Assembly: GCF_000027005.1 (NCBI RefSeq)
Contig: NC_012964.1
Span: forward strand, 1,860,001 to 1,924,000
Origin: Komagataella phaffii GS115
Taxonomy: Eukaryota; Ascomycota; Pichiomycetes; Pichiales; Pichiaceae
Length of the DNA: 64,000 nt
Direction: 5' to 3'
Shown: positions 1 to 9,291 of the stretch, piece by piece
Layout: every line of letters begins with the position of its first letter
Position numbering within the stretch: position 1 is the stretch's first letter
The notes under the pieces: generated by a model
What the model was told of the DNA's origin: nothing
What the model saw: the letters and a program-made list of their open reading frames with translations, nothing else
Databases searched by the model: none
Position numbers and translations under genes: made by a program

Positions 1-1
1 C

Positions 2-877
2 ACCTTTCAAAGCTATTTGGAACCATATTTCCGCCCTTTTACGGAGGAAGATATCAAGTTCCTTAAAAAACAGTATAACTTGCCCCAAAATCTTCCGAAA
101 AACTACGATCCAAATGTGACTCCATTTGTAATACCTAAATTTGGTGCTCACTACAGAGATACATGGTATGAGGAGGATATCAACACAGGAATGATTAAGA
201 AAAAACCCAATGACGTAGACCCCCGTCTGGCTGACCAAAAAATGCGCCAAGATGCTCTGATACCAAAGGGGAGCGGTGCTTCTTTAACTGATGATGTCTT
301 GGAGACTGAAAAGGTATCGTGTGGTCCTTTAGCATCTCGACTGCTTTCCGCTTTACTAAAAAATGGTGACGATACTGAGGATGGTGAACCAGTGGACAAT
401 GATGACAACAATAACGTTTCAAGCGCTATTGGAAATGAAGGATGGACGCCCTCTGTGGAGACATCCGATTACGAGACTTTAGATCAAAGATTGAGGCGAG
501 AGCTGAAGTATATTGGTGTGTTTATGAACGTGGAACAAACTTTGAAGCGTGAAGGACACGCTGATGAATTAGTTAACTCTGTTGGAGTAACTAGCGGAAA
601 TGGAGAATTTGAAGAAGACTGGCTAAACAGTAGAGAAGACGATGAAATCTCAGCTGAAATGAGATCTTTGCAACGAGAGTTACGAAGGCTTACCAGAAAA
701 AATGTTCGAAGGAAGGAAAAGTTGATTCCTATAGTCGAGGAACAACTAGCATGGCAGGAGTACCAGTCCATTTTGGAGGACCTAGATAAACAAGTTGATC
801 AGGCATATCTAAGGCGTATTCGTGTTCCCCGCAAGAACAAGCGCAAGAATGAAAGCCAGTCTTCTGGCCAACAAACT

Positions 878-912
<35 letters not shown>

Positions 913-1114
913 GCAAGATCAACAACAAACAGGATTCAAAGCTCTTTTGGATAAGCGCACGCGGTGGATTGAAAAAATTGGGCCTCTCTTCAAGCCTCCA
1001 CATTTAATGAGACGACCACCATCTGAGAGCGTTTTCAAAGATGTGGACTTAGAAAATGATGATGAAGAACTAGAAGAAGACGATGAGATGAAGGTTGACA
1101 TAGATCTGCGATGA
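2..1114 (+). CDS. NGG1: SAGA/ADA complex subunit Ngg1 (Ada3), C-terminal part; 5' end outside window
   Basis: Ngg1/Ada3 links the Gcn5 acetyltransferase to Ada2 inside the nuclear SAGA and ADA histone-acetylating co-activators. The reading frame is open from base 2 with no ATG near the edge, so this is the C-terminal part of a larger protein. The first residues (PYFRPFTEEDIKFLKKQYN) and the basic, helical stretch around nt 655-840 (RSLQRELRRLTRKNVRR, then EEQLAWQEYQSILEDLDKQ) are typical of the conserved Ada3 C-terminal domain. A run of 13 glutamine codons, mixed CAG/CAA, lies at nt 878-916, followed by D and three more Q. The protein ends in a very acidic tail (nt 1050-1111). Family assignment rests on recognition of the C-terminal domain; the upstream half cannot be judged here. 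Confidence 0.85.
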
Positions 1115-1244
1115 ACAGGTTCCAGTGAAGCTGATTATTGTGTAATATATACTACAAAATATACTTTTAATGTGTCTAATGATTAACCCCTTCTCGAAAA
1201 TTCAGCTTATCATCTCTCGCACTTGATGCTTAAACTATAAGGAT

Positions 1245-1811
1245 ATGGTCACCAGAGATATATTTCAGGACTTTTATTTCACAGGATATAACAGGTTGAG
1301 AACTAGGGAGAACGCTAATAGTGAAACTCGTCAGACAATGCTCACCCTGGAGCTGTTTGCGTTTGGAAGGTTAGAGCATTACCACGAACATCAAGAGCAA
1401 TTGTTATCGCTGACCCCAAGAGAACTTGCTAAGCTTAAACAACTAACATTGTTGGATTATGCTGCTGACAAGGTGTCAATAGGATATGACGAATTGAAAC
1501 CTTTGCTTGGTTTTAACTGTAACGTTGAGTTGGAGCACTTTCTGTACCTGATAAATGAGACTTTAATTCATTTGAAGGTAGACGCACTATCTCAGGTAGT
1601 GGAGATTGAAACGTTAGCCCCACGAGAAGTGCTGGTAGAGGGCGACAACACCGTACCACTAGAGTTATTTTCTAAAGAGAATGTTAATACCTCAAGAGGT
1701 TTGATTAAGAAACTCGATTTATTCAAGAAAGACCGGATCTTGAAAGTGAATGAATCTTTACAAAGACAACTAAAGGAAGTTGACCAGTACAGGACCAAAT
1801 CAGCGTCATAA
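1245..1811 (+). CDS. COP9 signalosome subunit 7-like PCI-domain protein
   Basis: This 188-residue protein resembles CSN7, a scaffold subunit of the COP9 signalosome, which removes Nedd8/Rub1 from cullins. The visible match is the PCI-type segment: a helical LTLELFAFGRLEHYHEH, then LTPRELAKLKQLTLLDYA (about residues 60-77, close to the CSN7 pattern LTP..KLK.LT...LA), then a winged-helix-like region ending in LIHLKVDALSQVVEIETLAPRE. The C-terminal third is lysine-rich and helical, as in CSN7. It is shorter than metazoan CSN7, and closer in size to the reduced budding-yeast Csn9, which belongs to the same family. Its ATG follows the NGG1 stop by 130 bp on the same strand. Its 3' end faces SDH4 at a distance of 73 bp. 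Assignment to CSN7/Csn9 rather than another PCI protein is inference. Confidence 0.6.
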   Translation: MVTRDIFQDFYFTGYNRLRTRENANSETRQTMLTLELFAFGRLEHYHEHQEQLLSLTPRELAKLKQLTLLDYAADKVSIGYDELKPLLGFNCNVELEHFLYLINETLIHLKVDALSQVVEIETLAPREVLVEGDNTVPLELFSKENVNTSRGLIKKLDLFKKDRILKVNESLQRQLKEVDQYRTKSAS

Positions 1812-1884
1812 TTTCCATTTTCTGCATTAGTAGCACTAATAATAAATATAAATATAGAAGTCTGTGAGAGGAAGAAATACTCTT

Positions 1885-2343
1885 CTAAGCTTTCCATAGT
1901 CTCTTGATAATACCAACCAAACCATCCTTCTCCTTCTTCTCAATCTGGTAGATTCCGTAACCTGCAAATGCAGTTCCTAATCCTAGGAGATACATGGCAT
2001 AGTGGTGGAACTTACCGTACACTCGCAGAGGAATATAATCAATGATACAAGACTGGAAACCAGCATAACAGTGTATCAGTAAAGATCCAGCCAAAAGAGA
2101 GTCCAAGACAGGAGTAGACACTCCAGTGACAAATGGTGTAACAACTAAAGGAACCAATCCAACGGCGATGACCTTCTCAGTGACCCAGTGATAGGAGCCA
2201 TGAGTTTTATGTGGCTTCGGAGGGACGTAAGCATCGTTGACAGTACCGACAATGTATCCAGGAGGCTGTGGGATAGTCTGGATTGCCCTGGAGCTAATTC
2301 TCAGTGGCTTAATCAAACTTCTGACTCCGACTCTTGACATCAT
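1885..2343 (-). CDS. SDH4: Succinate dehydrogenase membrane anchor subunit (CybS, Sdh4)
   Basis: Sdh4 is one of two small membrane subunits that anchor complex II in the mitochondrial inner membrane and help bind ubiquinone and heme b. The 152-residue protein has a basic, hydroxylated N-terminus free of acidic residues (about residues 1-22, a presequence) and three hydrophobic segments (about 55-75, 80-100, 113-133). H91 and the D102-Y103 pair (HCYAGFQSCIIDYI) match the CybS helix II pattern, in which the Asp-Tyr lies near the quinone site. Two adjacent ATGs (2343 and 2340) could start it; I took the first. Yeasts can carry Sdh4 paralogues (Tim18, Shh4), so a paralogue is the main alternative. 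A CCAAT box lies about 100 bp upstream. Confidence 0.87.
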   Translation of the reverse strand: MMSRVGVRSLIKPLRISSRAIQTIPQPPGYIVGTVNDAYVPPKPHKTHGSYHWVTEKVIAVGLVPLVVTPFVTGVSTPVLDSLLAGSLLIHCYAGFQSCIIDYIPLRVYGKFHHYAMYLLGLGTAFAGYGIYQIEKKEKDGLVGIIKRLWKA

Positions 2344-2440
2344 TGGTGTTAGTAGGGATACCGAAGAAATTGAATGTAATATGGGGAGGAAGTATTCACG
2401 GGATAACGGAGAAGATCGGGGATTACGTAACAGTAATTTG

Positions 2441-2445
2441 ATTGG
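2441..2445 (-). promoter_or_regulatory. CCAAT box upstream of SDH4
   Basis: ATTGG on the plus strand reads CCAAT in the direction of SDH4, about 98 bp before its first ATG. CCAAT is the core site of the Hap2/3/4/5 complex, which activates respiratory genes in yeasts. A five-base motif alone is weak; the gene's identity makes it credible. Confidence 0.35.
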
Positions 2446-2621
2446 TTAAAGGAGATCAGAGGATGGTTCCGAATGTCAGCGAATATGTGACAGACTTCAC
2501 ACTATAATTTTCTAGCTAATATTATTCAGGTTGTTGGATGTCGAGAGACAGAGAGGTGGTACTTTCGGAAGACTCTTAATAAATTAAACTGAAGTATAAT
2601 TTAATGTATACATATTTTTCT

Positions 2622-4365
2622 TCAAAGGACAAATCTGAACTTATCTCTATGAGCATCAGCTTCTTCTTCTGCTGTATTCTTTAGTCCAAATCCGACATAG
2701 ACAACTCCCCTATCGAAAGACTCTGGAGAATCATCAGCTTTAGTGTTTATTGGTTCCACTTTCCCATACAACTTATCAGCCTTACGGTTCTTGTAGAAGT
2801 AATAGCTAAAGGTGGCTATCAATACCAAGATCGAAAATACATCGACGATAATCAACGCCAAAAACCCTTTCTTGTACAATGGTTTATCGTTATCTCTGAG
2901 AATCTGTCCTCCACATACTCCTCCAATATTGGCCGCCATAATCAGCATCGCCAGTGCAACACTTCTTTCTCTTGGACTACGGATGTTCATACTAAGCCAA
3001 GCACTGTTAAGAACATGTCCAACAATATTTACGGTCACTAAGAAACACAATGCCGTGAATCGTTGGGTCGGAGTGGCTGTGTCTGGTAGCTCTCTAACAG
3101 CAATCTGGGAACTAAGCTTCCAAACAAAGGCGAACAAAATCGAAGCTGCTCTTGGTTTGAAGTACTTACTGGTAAGGGTAAGAATTAACAAAAGCGCCAT
3201 TGTACACCATCTGGGAATAGAAGATCTGGCATTAGCTTCAAAAACACTAAATCCCATAGATCTAATGATCAGAGGAATATAGCTGCCCAGGGCAGTACCC
3301 GTTTGCAAACTGGACATGGAGATCAAAACGTGAAACCAGGGAACTGGATTCCTGAAAGTGCTCCATACATCTTTTAGGTTGGTTCTTCTAGTTGACACAA
3401 CCTTTGAAGGATCATCAAAGATGACTCTTCGGCGCAGAATGGACCTTTCCCGGGCATCAAAATACAACCATTTTCTGTTCCAAAAAGCAGCAGGGTGTTC
3501 TGTCGATTCAGGGAGAAGGAAAAAGAAGATAATGGCGTATCCGACACCGATTACACCCTCTATTAAGAAGATCCACTGCCATCCGTAAAGACCACCAACA
3601 CCTGGCAGATCTCTCAAAATACCAGCAGCTATCAATCCACTGACAGAAAGAGCAGTAAGGTTACCAAAAAAGTAAAGTGTGTGTCGCAGTCCAAGTTCAG
3701 ACTTCTTGTACCAAGTACTAATGTAGTACAATCCTCCAGGGATAAATCCAGCCTCTGCGGCACCGAGAAGAAATCTTGTAGCGTAAAATGAGTGGATGTT
3801 AGTTATTTTACATTGAAGCGTTGCAATGAGACTCCAAGTAAGAATCTGAAAAACTTAAAAAAATTGAAGGACTCAATCTTTGCAAGGCAACGTTGAAAGG
3901 AATTTCAAAGGAAACGATACCAATCGCAAACAATGCACTGGCAATATTTATTTTTGTGTTGTTCAGTTCCAACATGTTGTAAAAGTTGATATCAGTGTAG
4001 ACATTACTGATGTTACCTCTGTCTATCTGAAGAATGAAAAAGGCCCAAAAAAGAAGGGGAATCAAAATAAAGTCCACCCTACGAACAAGCCTTCGCTCTT
4101 CTTCATCAGTCCAGTCTTTTACGATCACTGTTTTCTCACCTGTCTCACTATTGATGATGGTAACAGTTGGGTATTGCAACTCTGAGCCACTCAAAGAATG
4201 CACGGTCTCGGCAACTTTTTCTGAACTGTTAATAGAACTGATTTTCTCGGCAAGCCTGTCTGAATTGCTTAGAGAGTTGGGAGTCTCGGCAAACCTATCT
4301 GAACTGTCAAACGAACGAGCAGTCTCACTGGGAGTCTCATCCCTTCCTGAGTTGTTCAAAACCAT
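2622..4365 (-). CDS. Dal5-family MFS anion:cation symporter, interrupted by a frameshift
   Basis: The locus encodes a Dal5/allantoate-permease-type transporter of the plasma membrane, a family that imports allantoate, ureidosuccinate, nicotinate and similar organic anions. The N-terminal frame starts at ATG 4365 with an acidic, Ser-rich cytosolic tail, then TM1 (FILIPLLFWAFFILQ) and the family motif DRGNISN. It stops early at 3808. The conserved continuation (QILTW..., then ATRFLLGAAEAGFIPGGLYY) is present in another frame and runs to 2622. Reading one T fewer in the T5 run (plus-strand A5 at 3849-3853) restores the family sequence; shortening the neighbouring run of seven would create a stop instead. 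The joined protein would be about 580 residues, slightly above family size. Pseudogene and sequencing error cannot be told apart here. The true substrate is unknown. Confidence 0.75.
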
Positions 4366-5259
4366 ATGAACTGTATACTTTAAACTGATATGAAAAATTC
4401 GTCCCAAATGCTGGTACTTTATAATCAGTCGAAATCGTGGCCAACTGACCATCTTCATCTATCAGCATACTTAATTCACAATTCAATGCCAAGAGACATC
4501 ATAATAGAACGACATATCGGAGCGTTAGTGAACCATGGGGTGAGCCTTTCGGGTTTTGGTTTGTGTAAGTAAACATGAAATATGTAAGAGGCTAAGCTTG
4601 GTAATTCTTAACTGTGGATCCAGCCGTTATTCGCAGATGACATAATAATATTGTGCGTTTCTTCTTTATTGTTTTCGAATCTAAACCGTTTTAGTCTCAG
4701 ATCTCACTAACCAAACTAAACCTGGATCAACTCTTACTCCTGAAAGTTCTTCCATCGCAGAGACTAAGGAAGTACAATTGCTAGGTCCGTAGAGTTCATC
4801 GTGTGAGTCGCTCTGGAATTTTCTCATAACAGTCTGAGTAGGAAATCATGAGAGGACTGACATAGTCTAAGAAAGTGTGGTGCCAGCCACACTTTCGCAG
4901 TCGCAGTATTCGTCTTACAAAATGAAGGACGGAGAAATAAATGAGTCTCTCTATGCAGGGACAGCATATGTAGCCAAACCCCGTTGTGCAATATAATACC
5001 TTCTATAGACGAAACTAGTAATTAGCGTGTAAGATCTCACTCCTTGAGTGCTTGTTTTCGTTCGTTATGGCGTTAGAGTTGTGGATACTTGCAAACAATT
5101 ACCCGATTCTCCTATTCAAATCAAAAAGGCAATTTTCCTTATCGAAAGGCCGATAAACCTTACCGTACGATTGTTCCATAGATCACCGCCACACCTAGTC
5201 AGAGCGTGAGCAAGGCATTTTATCTTCTCTTCAATCCTGGTACCGAGATGACAAAAAAA
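4366..5259. other. Non-coding stretch upstream of the Dal5-like gene
   Basis: No credible coding frame longer than about 60 codons is present. The part next to 4366 should hold the promoter of the Dal5-like gene. I see one perfect inverted repeat (4871-4896, listed separately) and nothing else recognisable up to the 5S gene. Confidence 0.5.
4871..4896. repeat. Perfect 10-bp inverted repeat with 6-nt loop
   Basis: GAAAGTGTGG (4871-4880) and its exact reverse complement CCACACTTTC (4887-4896) flank the loop TGCCAG. It is about 500 bp upstream of the Dal5-like ATG and has no T-run after it, so it does not look like a Pol III terminator. A dimeric transcription-factor site or a relic of a small element is possible; the function is unknown. 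Confidence 0.6.
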
Positions 5260-5380
5260 AGATTGCAGCACCTGAGTTTCGCGTATGGTCTCCCACTACA
5301 CTACTCGGTCAGGCTCTTAGCAGCTTAACTACGGTTGATCGGACGGGAAACGGTGCTTTCTGCTAGATATGGCCGCAACC
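5260..5380 (-). rRNA. 5S ribosomal RNA, dispersed copy 1
   Basis: The minus strand from 5380 to 5260 (121 nt) starts with GGTTGCGGCCATATCTAGCA and ends with GGTGCTGCAATCT, the typical ends of yeast 5S rRNA. The internal control region, including the CGATCAAC and AGTTAAGC blocks and the GAGTAGTGTAGTGGG segment, is present. A run of eight T begins at the 3' end (plus-strand A8 at 5253-5260), a Pol III terminator. It stands alone, far from any 18S/25S sequence. It differs from the copy at 62077-62197 at a single base (plus-strand G at 5268 against A at 62085). Confidence 0.96.
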
Positions 5381-6885
5381 GAAAGCCTATAAATTATCTG
5401 AGTGTACTGTTTTATTTAAAATTTCTGGTTTATGGAATACTTCCAATATAGGATTGAACTCGAGGTGAAGCTTTACATGGTAAAGCATAGTGTAGCCTAC
5501 CTTGTTAGAGGTTTTTCGCATCACCGTATATCTCTGTAAAATAATGAGCTTGCCGGGAGTCTATTTGATCGCTATAGAATCAACACCTATGACAAATGAA
5601 CTCACATTGATTTTCGTTCGTTCATACTTGATGTTCAATTACATCTAGCCACAACTAACATGTCAGCTAAAGATGATAATCACTATTTAAGCTACCATAG
5701 TGTAATGAATAAGACGATATAGCACAATACTTGAATCTAAATACCATTGCAAAGAAAAATGGCCAGAGACTAGTTTGCGGGAAACGAAATCTATTAAAAG
5801 TCCAAAAGTAGCTATAGTTAATAGGATAGCATTGCGAATCCAATAGCTACGACAATTCAATAAAAAGTCCGCAATCTACCTTTAAGTCAACAAAGTTGAA
5901 TCTTTTACTCCTGGTGATATAGACGGCCATTGTATCTGATTTTATCATGAAATACTCCGGTAAACGTAATACACATGAAGTCACCTAGTGATGCAATGGT
6001 GCAGGCCCCTTTTTGGAATTCTCTTTACTTTCTGTAATACTACAAGTCTCCAGTCAGAGGCTTCGACAAGTGATAATGGTCTGTTTCAGAAAATAGACAA
6101 TTCTTCTCGGAATTGATTGAACCATAAGATCATTTTGACGGCTCAATTTTTGGCATCACATGCCAATTTATTTGTGGGAAAGGAAGACATAGTCGAACAA
6201 GACACATAGGTATAGAAGAATCAAATCTGCCATAAGGCGGAGAGCTCATTTAACATTAGATATGCTTAAAGTTTTCCATGTATGATGCACTAGTTACTCT
6301 GGACAACTTGGGACGGTGGATGATAGTCAATCCTTCGATCAACAATAAGGATGCTGCTAAATCAATATCAATCTCTGTCAGTTTCCCACTAACAGGTTTT
6401 CCTCGACATTTGGATCTCCGGGTGATGAGCAGAAGAGATGCTGGGTCAGCATTTCAAATACGAACAAATTCGAAGCTAACTTCGAAAAACGATTTCTTGC
6501 GGTAAGTTGAACGTAGTCAACTCGCTATAATGACTTTCTGTTGAATGACATCTGACGACTCCACCATCTGCAGCTTAAAGCCACGATTTCCGCAAAAGAG
6601 CAGCCTATAACATGTAATTTAGAAAACAGGAAATCGTGCATACTCTGGGATCTTTATGTATAGGATCAATCGCTGAATTGTAAAAGAATAGGGACCCTGG
6701 CTCTCGTAGATAAATAAAAACAGCGAGAACACGATCCAGTTTCTATCCACTGAAACTGGATCTTTTCAAGCAAGAAACAAAAGACTTCACTACTAGCCAA
6801 CTAAAGAGTTACTCACCCATATAGGTCCGTTCGCTTCCCCAAATTGTTATATTGAAACGTTTCGAGATTTTCCATCTACTAAATC
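5381..6885. other. Gene-poor stretch between 5S rRNA and OGG1
   Basis: Frames here are short and resemble no family I know; the longest, 6278-6505, has 75 codons and is not supported. The last 150 bp before 6886 should contain the OGG1 promoter. The only structure I see is a perfect inverted repeat at 6733-6762. Confidence 0.45.
6733..6762. repeat. Perfect 11-bp inverted repeat with 8-nt loop, followed by TTTT
   Basis: GATCCAGTTTC (6733-6743) is matched exactly by GAAACTGGATC (6752-6762), separated by TATCCACT. On the plus strand a TTTT tract follows directly, so a transcript would form a hairpin followed by U residues. It lies about 120 bp upstream of the OGG1 ATG. It may be a regulatory palindrome or the end of a short non-coding transcript; nothing in the sequence decides this. 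Confidence 0.6.
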
Positions 6886-7848
6886 ATGAATCTCGTATGG
6901 CACAGCATTAATCTTCCTCCCAATGAAATATACCTAGATAAGCTGCTAAGGTGTGGCCAGGCATTCCGTTGGGTCAAGAATAACAATATATGGTCGTCAA
7001 CTCTCAATAACCGCGTCGTGTTTCTTCGTCAAACGGAAGATCAACTGGAATACGCGTCGTTGACTTCATCTCAAAAAAATTCCTCAAACATCAAAAAGTT
7101 ACAACCAAAATTAGAAGAAGACACTCAAGACGACGTTCTGGGTCTCATCTCAAATTACCTCAACCTGCAAATCAGCATCGTTCAGTTGTACAAAGATTGG
7201 GCGTCCAAGGATGCTCACTTCGCCAAGGTGTCGGCCGCGTTTGCAGGAATCAGGATGCTACAACAAGATCCTTGGGAAACACTGATCTCGTTTATATGCT
7301 CTAGCAACAATAATGTGAAGAGAATATCAAAGATGTGTCATGCTCTTTGTCTAGAGTATGGTGATTTTATCGTGGAGTATGCAGGAACCAAATATTATTC
7401 TTTTCCAACCCCTGTCCAACTTGCATCTCGAGCCTCAGAAGCGTCACTTCGAGAACTAGGGTTTGGCTATCGGGCACGTTACGTCTACGAGACAGCCCAG
7501 ATGTTAGCAGATGACAAGGCACTCTTCATGCAACTTCACAGCATGCGCAGCAGTAGCTTCACTGATGAGCAGGTGCACGAGTTTTTACTCCAGTTTAAGG
7601 GAGTTGGTCCTAAAGTGGCCGATTGCGTTGCTCTAATGTCGCTGAATAGACATTCGCTCGTGCCTATTGATACGCATGTTCTGCAGTTTGCACGAAGAGA
7701 TTACTCCTATAAATTCCGTGGTAGATCGAATGCTACCCTCTCTTCGGCCATGTACGTTGATATGAAAAGATTTTTCGTTGACAAATGGGGCAGCTACGCC
7801 GGGTGGGCCCACTCAGTTCTTTTCACCCGGGATTTAAAGTTAGAATAG
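6886..7848 (+). CDS. OGG1: 8-oxoguanine DNA glycosylase/AP lyase Ogg1
   Basis: Ogg1 removes 8-oxoguanine opposite cytosine and nicks the abasic site, starting base excision repair in nucleus and mitochondria. The 320-residue protein has the N-terminal OGG domain (LDKLLRCGQAFRWVK, about residues 17-31), the helical SSNNNVKRISKM (139-150), and the helix-hairpin-helix GPD core FKGVGPKVADCVALMS (237-252). The catalytic lysine is K243 and the conserved aspartate is D262 (VPIDTHVLQFARRDY). Length is close to that of other fungal Ogg1 proteins. The ATG at 6886 fits the start of the conserved domain (the motif WHSINLPPNE follows at once). Transcription is convergent with nothing nearby; uricase follows on the same strand after 337 bp. 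Confidence 0.95.
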   Translation: MNLVWHSINLPPNEIYLDKLLRCGQAFRWVKNNNIWSSTLNNRVVFLRQTEDQLEYASLTSSQKNSSNIKKLQPKLEEDTQDDVLGLISNYLNLQISIVQLYKDWASKDAHFAKVSAAFAGIRMLQQDPWETLISFICSSNNNVKRISKMCHALCLEYGDFIVEYAGTKYYSFPTPVQLASRASEASLRELGFGYRARYVYETAQMLADDKALFMQLHSMRSSSFTDEQVHEFLLQFKGVGPKVADCVALMSLNRHSLVPIDTHVLQFARRDYSYKFRGRSNATLSSAMYVDMKRFFVDKWGSYAGWAHSVLFTRDLKLE

Positions 7849-8185
7849 ATAGCAAAACAGACAAGTTCTTTTTCCTTACTTTTACTCCATCTTGCATCTA
7901 CCTTAGAACGATAAACTCGGCCAGCCGACTTTAGAAAAATAAGCTGATTCCTGTTATCTGGGAAATATCCTTTTTCAACCTGTTCGCGCAGAAAACCGGC
8001 AGTCTCCGTGAGGAACCTTGATTCGGGCACAGATAAGCTGCGAGATTACATCGAACTCTATTGTTCATTCTTTGCTATTTTTTACTATAAAAGCCACGCC
8101 AACCCACTTGACATTAGTTGAATCAAACTTGTCAAAGATTACTTTCTACAACATATTCTCTAAAGTTTTTACCTCCAACAGCAAC
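7849..8185 (+). promoter_or_regulatory. Uricase promoter region with GATA-type motifs and TATA box
   Basis: This 337-bp gap precedes the uricase ATG. It holds three GATAA cores: 7910-7914, the reverse complement TTATC at 7954-7958, and GATAAG at 8032-8037. A TATAAAA box lies at 8086-8092, about 95 bp before the ATG. GATAAG is the site of Gln3/Gat1-type factors that switch on nitrogen-scavenging genes, so control by nitrogen supply is a reasonable inference. A minus-strand open frame (7794-8030) crosses the gap but has no ATG. Confidence 0.5.
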
Positions 8186-9103
8186 ATGTCGTATCTATCA
8201 GATTCTACCTACGGTAAGGACAACGTCAAATTCCTCAAGGTCAAGAAGGATCCACGCAACCCAAAGATCCATGAGGTCATGGAAGCAACCGTTCGTGTCC
8301 TTCTAACTGGTGCCTTTGACGAGTCTTACACCGAGGCTGACAACTCATCCATCGTTCCTACTGATACAGTCAAGAACACCATCTTGGTCGAGGCCAAGAA
8401 GTTCGATATCTGGCCAATCGAAAACTTTGCCGCACATTTGGCCAAGCACTTTATTAACAAGTACAGCTGGGTTTCCGCTGTCGACGTGTCCATCCACCAG
8501 CACCGTTGGACTCGTATCTCACGTGAGAACGGAGCCTCTAAGACTTACGACCACTCTTTCCTGAAGGATGGAGATGAGCTACGTTTGTCAACTTTGCAGT
8601 ACTCTCGAAACGGCACTTTCAAGCTCTCATCCGGAGTCAAGGATCTCACTGTTTTGAAGAGCACTGGATCTATGTTCTACGGATATAACGAATGTGACTA
8701 CACCACCTTAAAGCCAACTAAGGATAGAATTTTGTCTACTGATGTGGATGCCACCTGGGTTTGGGACTCCAAGAAACTTGGAAGCATCAACAACATCAAC
8801 ACTCTCGCAAAGCACGGAGTGTTCGATGATGCCTTCGAAGCTGCCAGGAAAGTTACCTTAGACCTTTTCGCCACAGAGAACTCTCCATCGGTACAGAACA
8901 CTATGTACAAGATGGCACAGAAGATTTTAGACTTAGTGCCCGACCTTGAGAACGTCACCTACTCTTTGCCTAACAAACATTACTTCTTGTTTGACTTTTC
9001 ATTCCAGGGTTTGGAGAACGACAACGAGCTATTCTACCCATCCCCACATCCCAACGGATTAATCAAATGCACTGTTGCTCGTACACCTAAATCCAAGCTC
9101 TAG
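8186..9103 (+). CDS. UOX: Urate oxidase (uricase), peroxisomal
   Basis: Uricase oxidises urate to 5-hydroxyisourate with release of hydrogen peroxide, the first step from purine-derived urate to allantoin. The start at 8186 gives 305 residues, the usual size. An open frame extends 56 codons further upstream but lacks family similarity. Near the N-terminus is YGKDNVKFLKVKKD with catalytic-site K11. T59-D60 within SSIVPTDTVKNTI matches the catalytic threonine segment, and a late histidine is in NKHYFLFDFSFQG. Conserved PNGLIKCTVAR precedes the last three residues, SKL, a PTS1 peroxisomal signal, which fits a peroxide-forming enzyme. GATA motifs and a TATA box lie upstream. Very confident for function; the gene symbol is generic. 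Confidence 0.96.
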   Translation: MSYLSDSTYGKDNVKFLKVKKDPRNPKIHEVMEATVRVLLTGAFDESYTEADNSSIVPTDTVKNTILVEAKKFDIWPIENFAAHLAKHFINKYSWVSAVDVSIHQHRWTRISRENGASKTYDHSFLKDGDELRLSTLQYSRNGTFKLSSGVKDLTVLKSTGSMFYGYNECDYTTLKPTKDRILSTDVDATWVWDSKKLGSINNINTLAKHGVFDDAFEAARKVTLDLFATENSPSVQNTMYKMAQKILDLVPDLENVTYSLPNKHYFLFDFSFQGLENDNELFYPSPHPNGLIKCTVARTPKSKL

Positions 9104-9291
9104 TAGTTAGATTCCACACAGATTAGTATAATATTGAAAACTGTTCATAATATTCACATGTAGGTTGAATTATATAAACGATCTTACTATACAGTAAATC
9201 GAGCTTTGATGCATCCAAACACCTCTATGAATACTGGATCTTCGCCATCTTTGTACGGTGAGAAACGGATAATCCCCAGCACCTAGAGACA

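Noticed and set aside
6278..6505. 75-codon plus-strand frame in the gap before OGG1
   Set aside because: Short, with no family resemblance; expected by chance in a 1.5-kb gap.
7794..8030. Minus-strand frame of 78 codons between OGG1 and uricase
   Set aside because: It begins with GTG and contains no ATG at all. A faint likeness to SRP14 would need an upstream exon overlapping the uricase start, and no convincing splice sites were found.
8018..8185. N-terminal extension of the uricase frame
   Set aside because: Uricase similarity begins at ATG 8186, the TATA box lies inside the extension, and no other uricase has such an extension.
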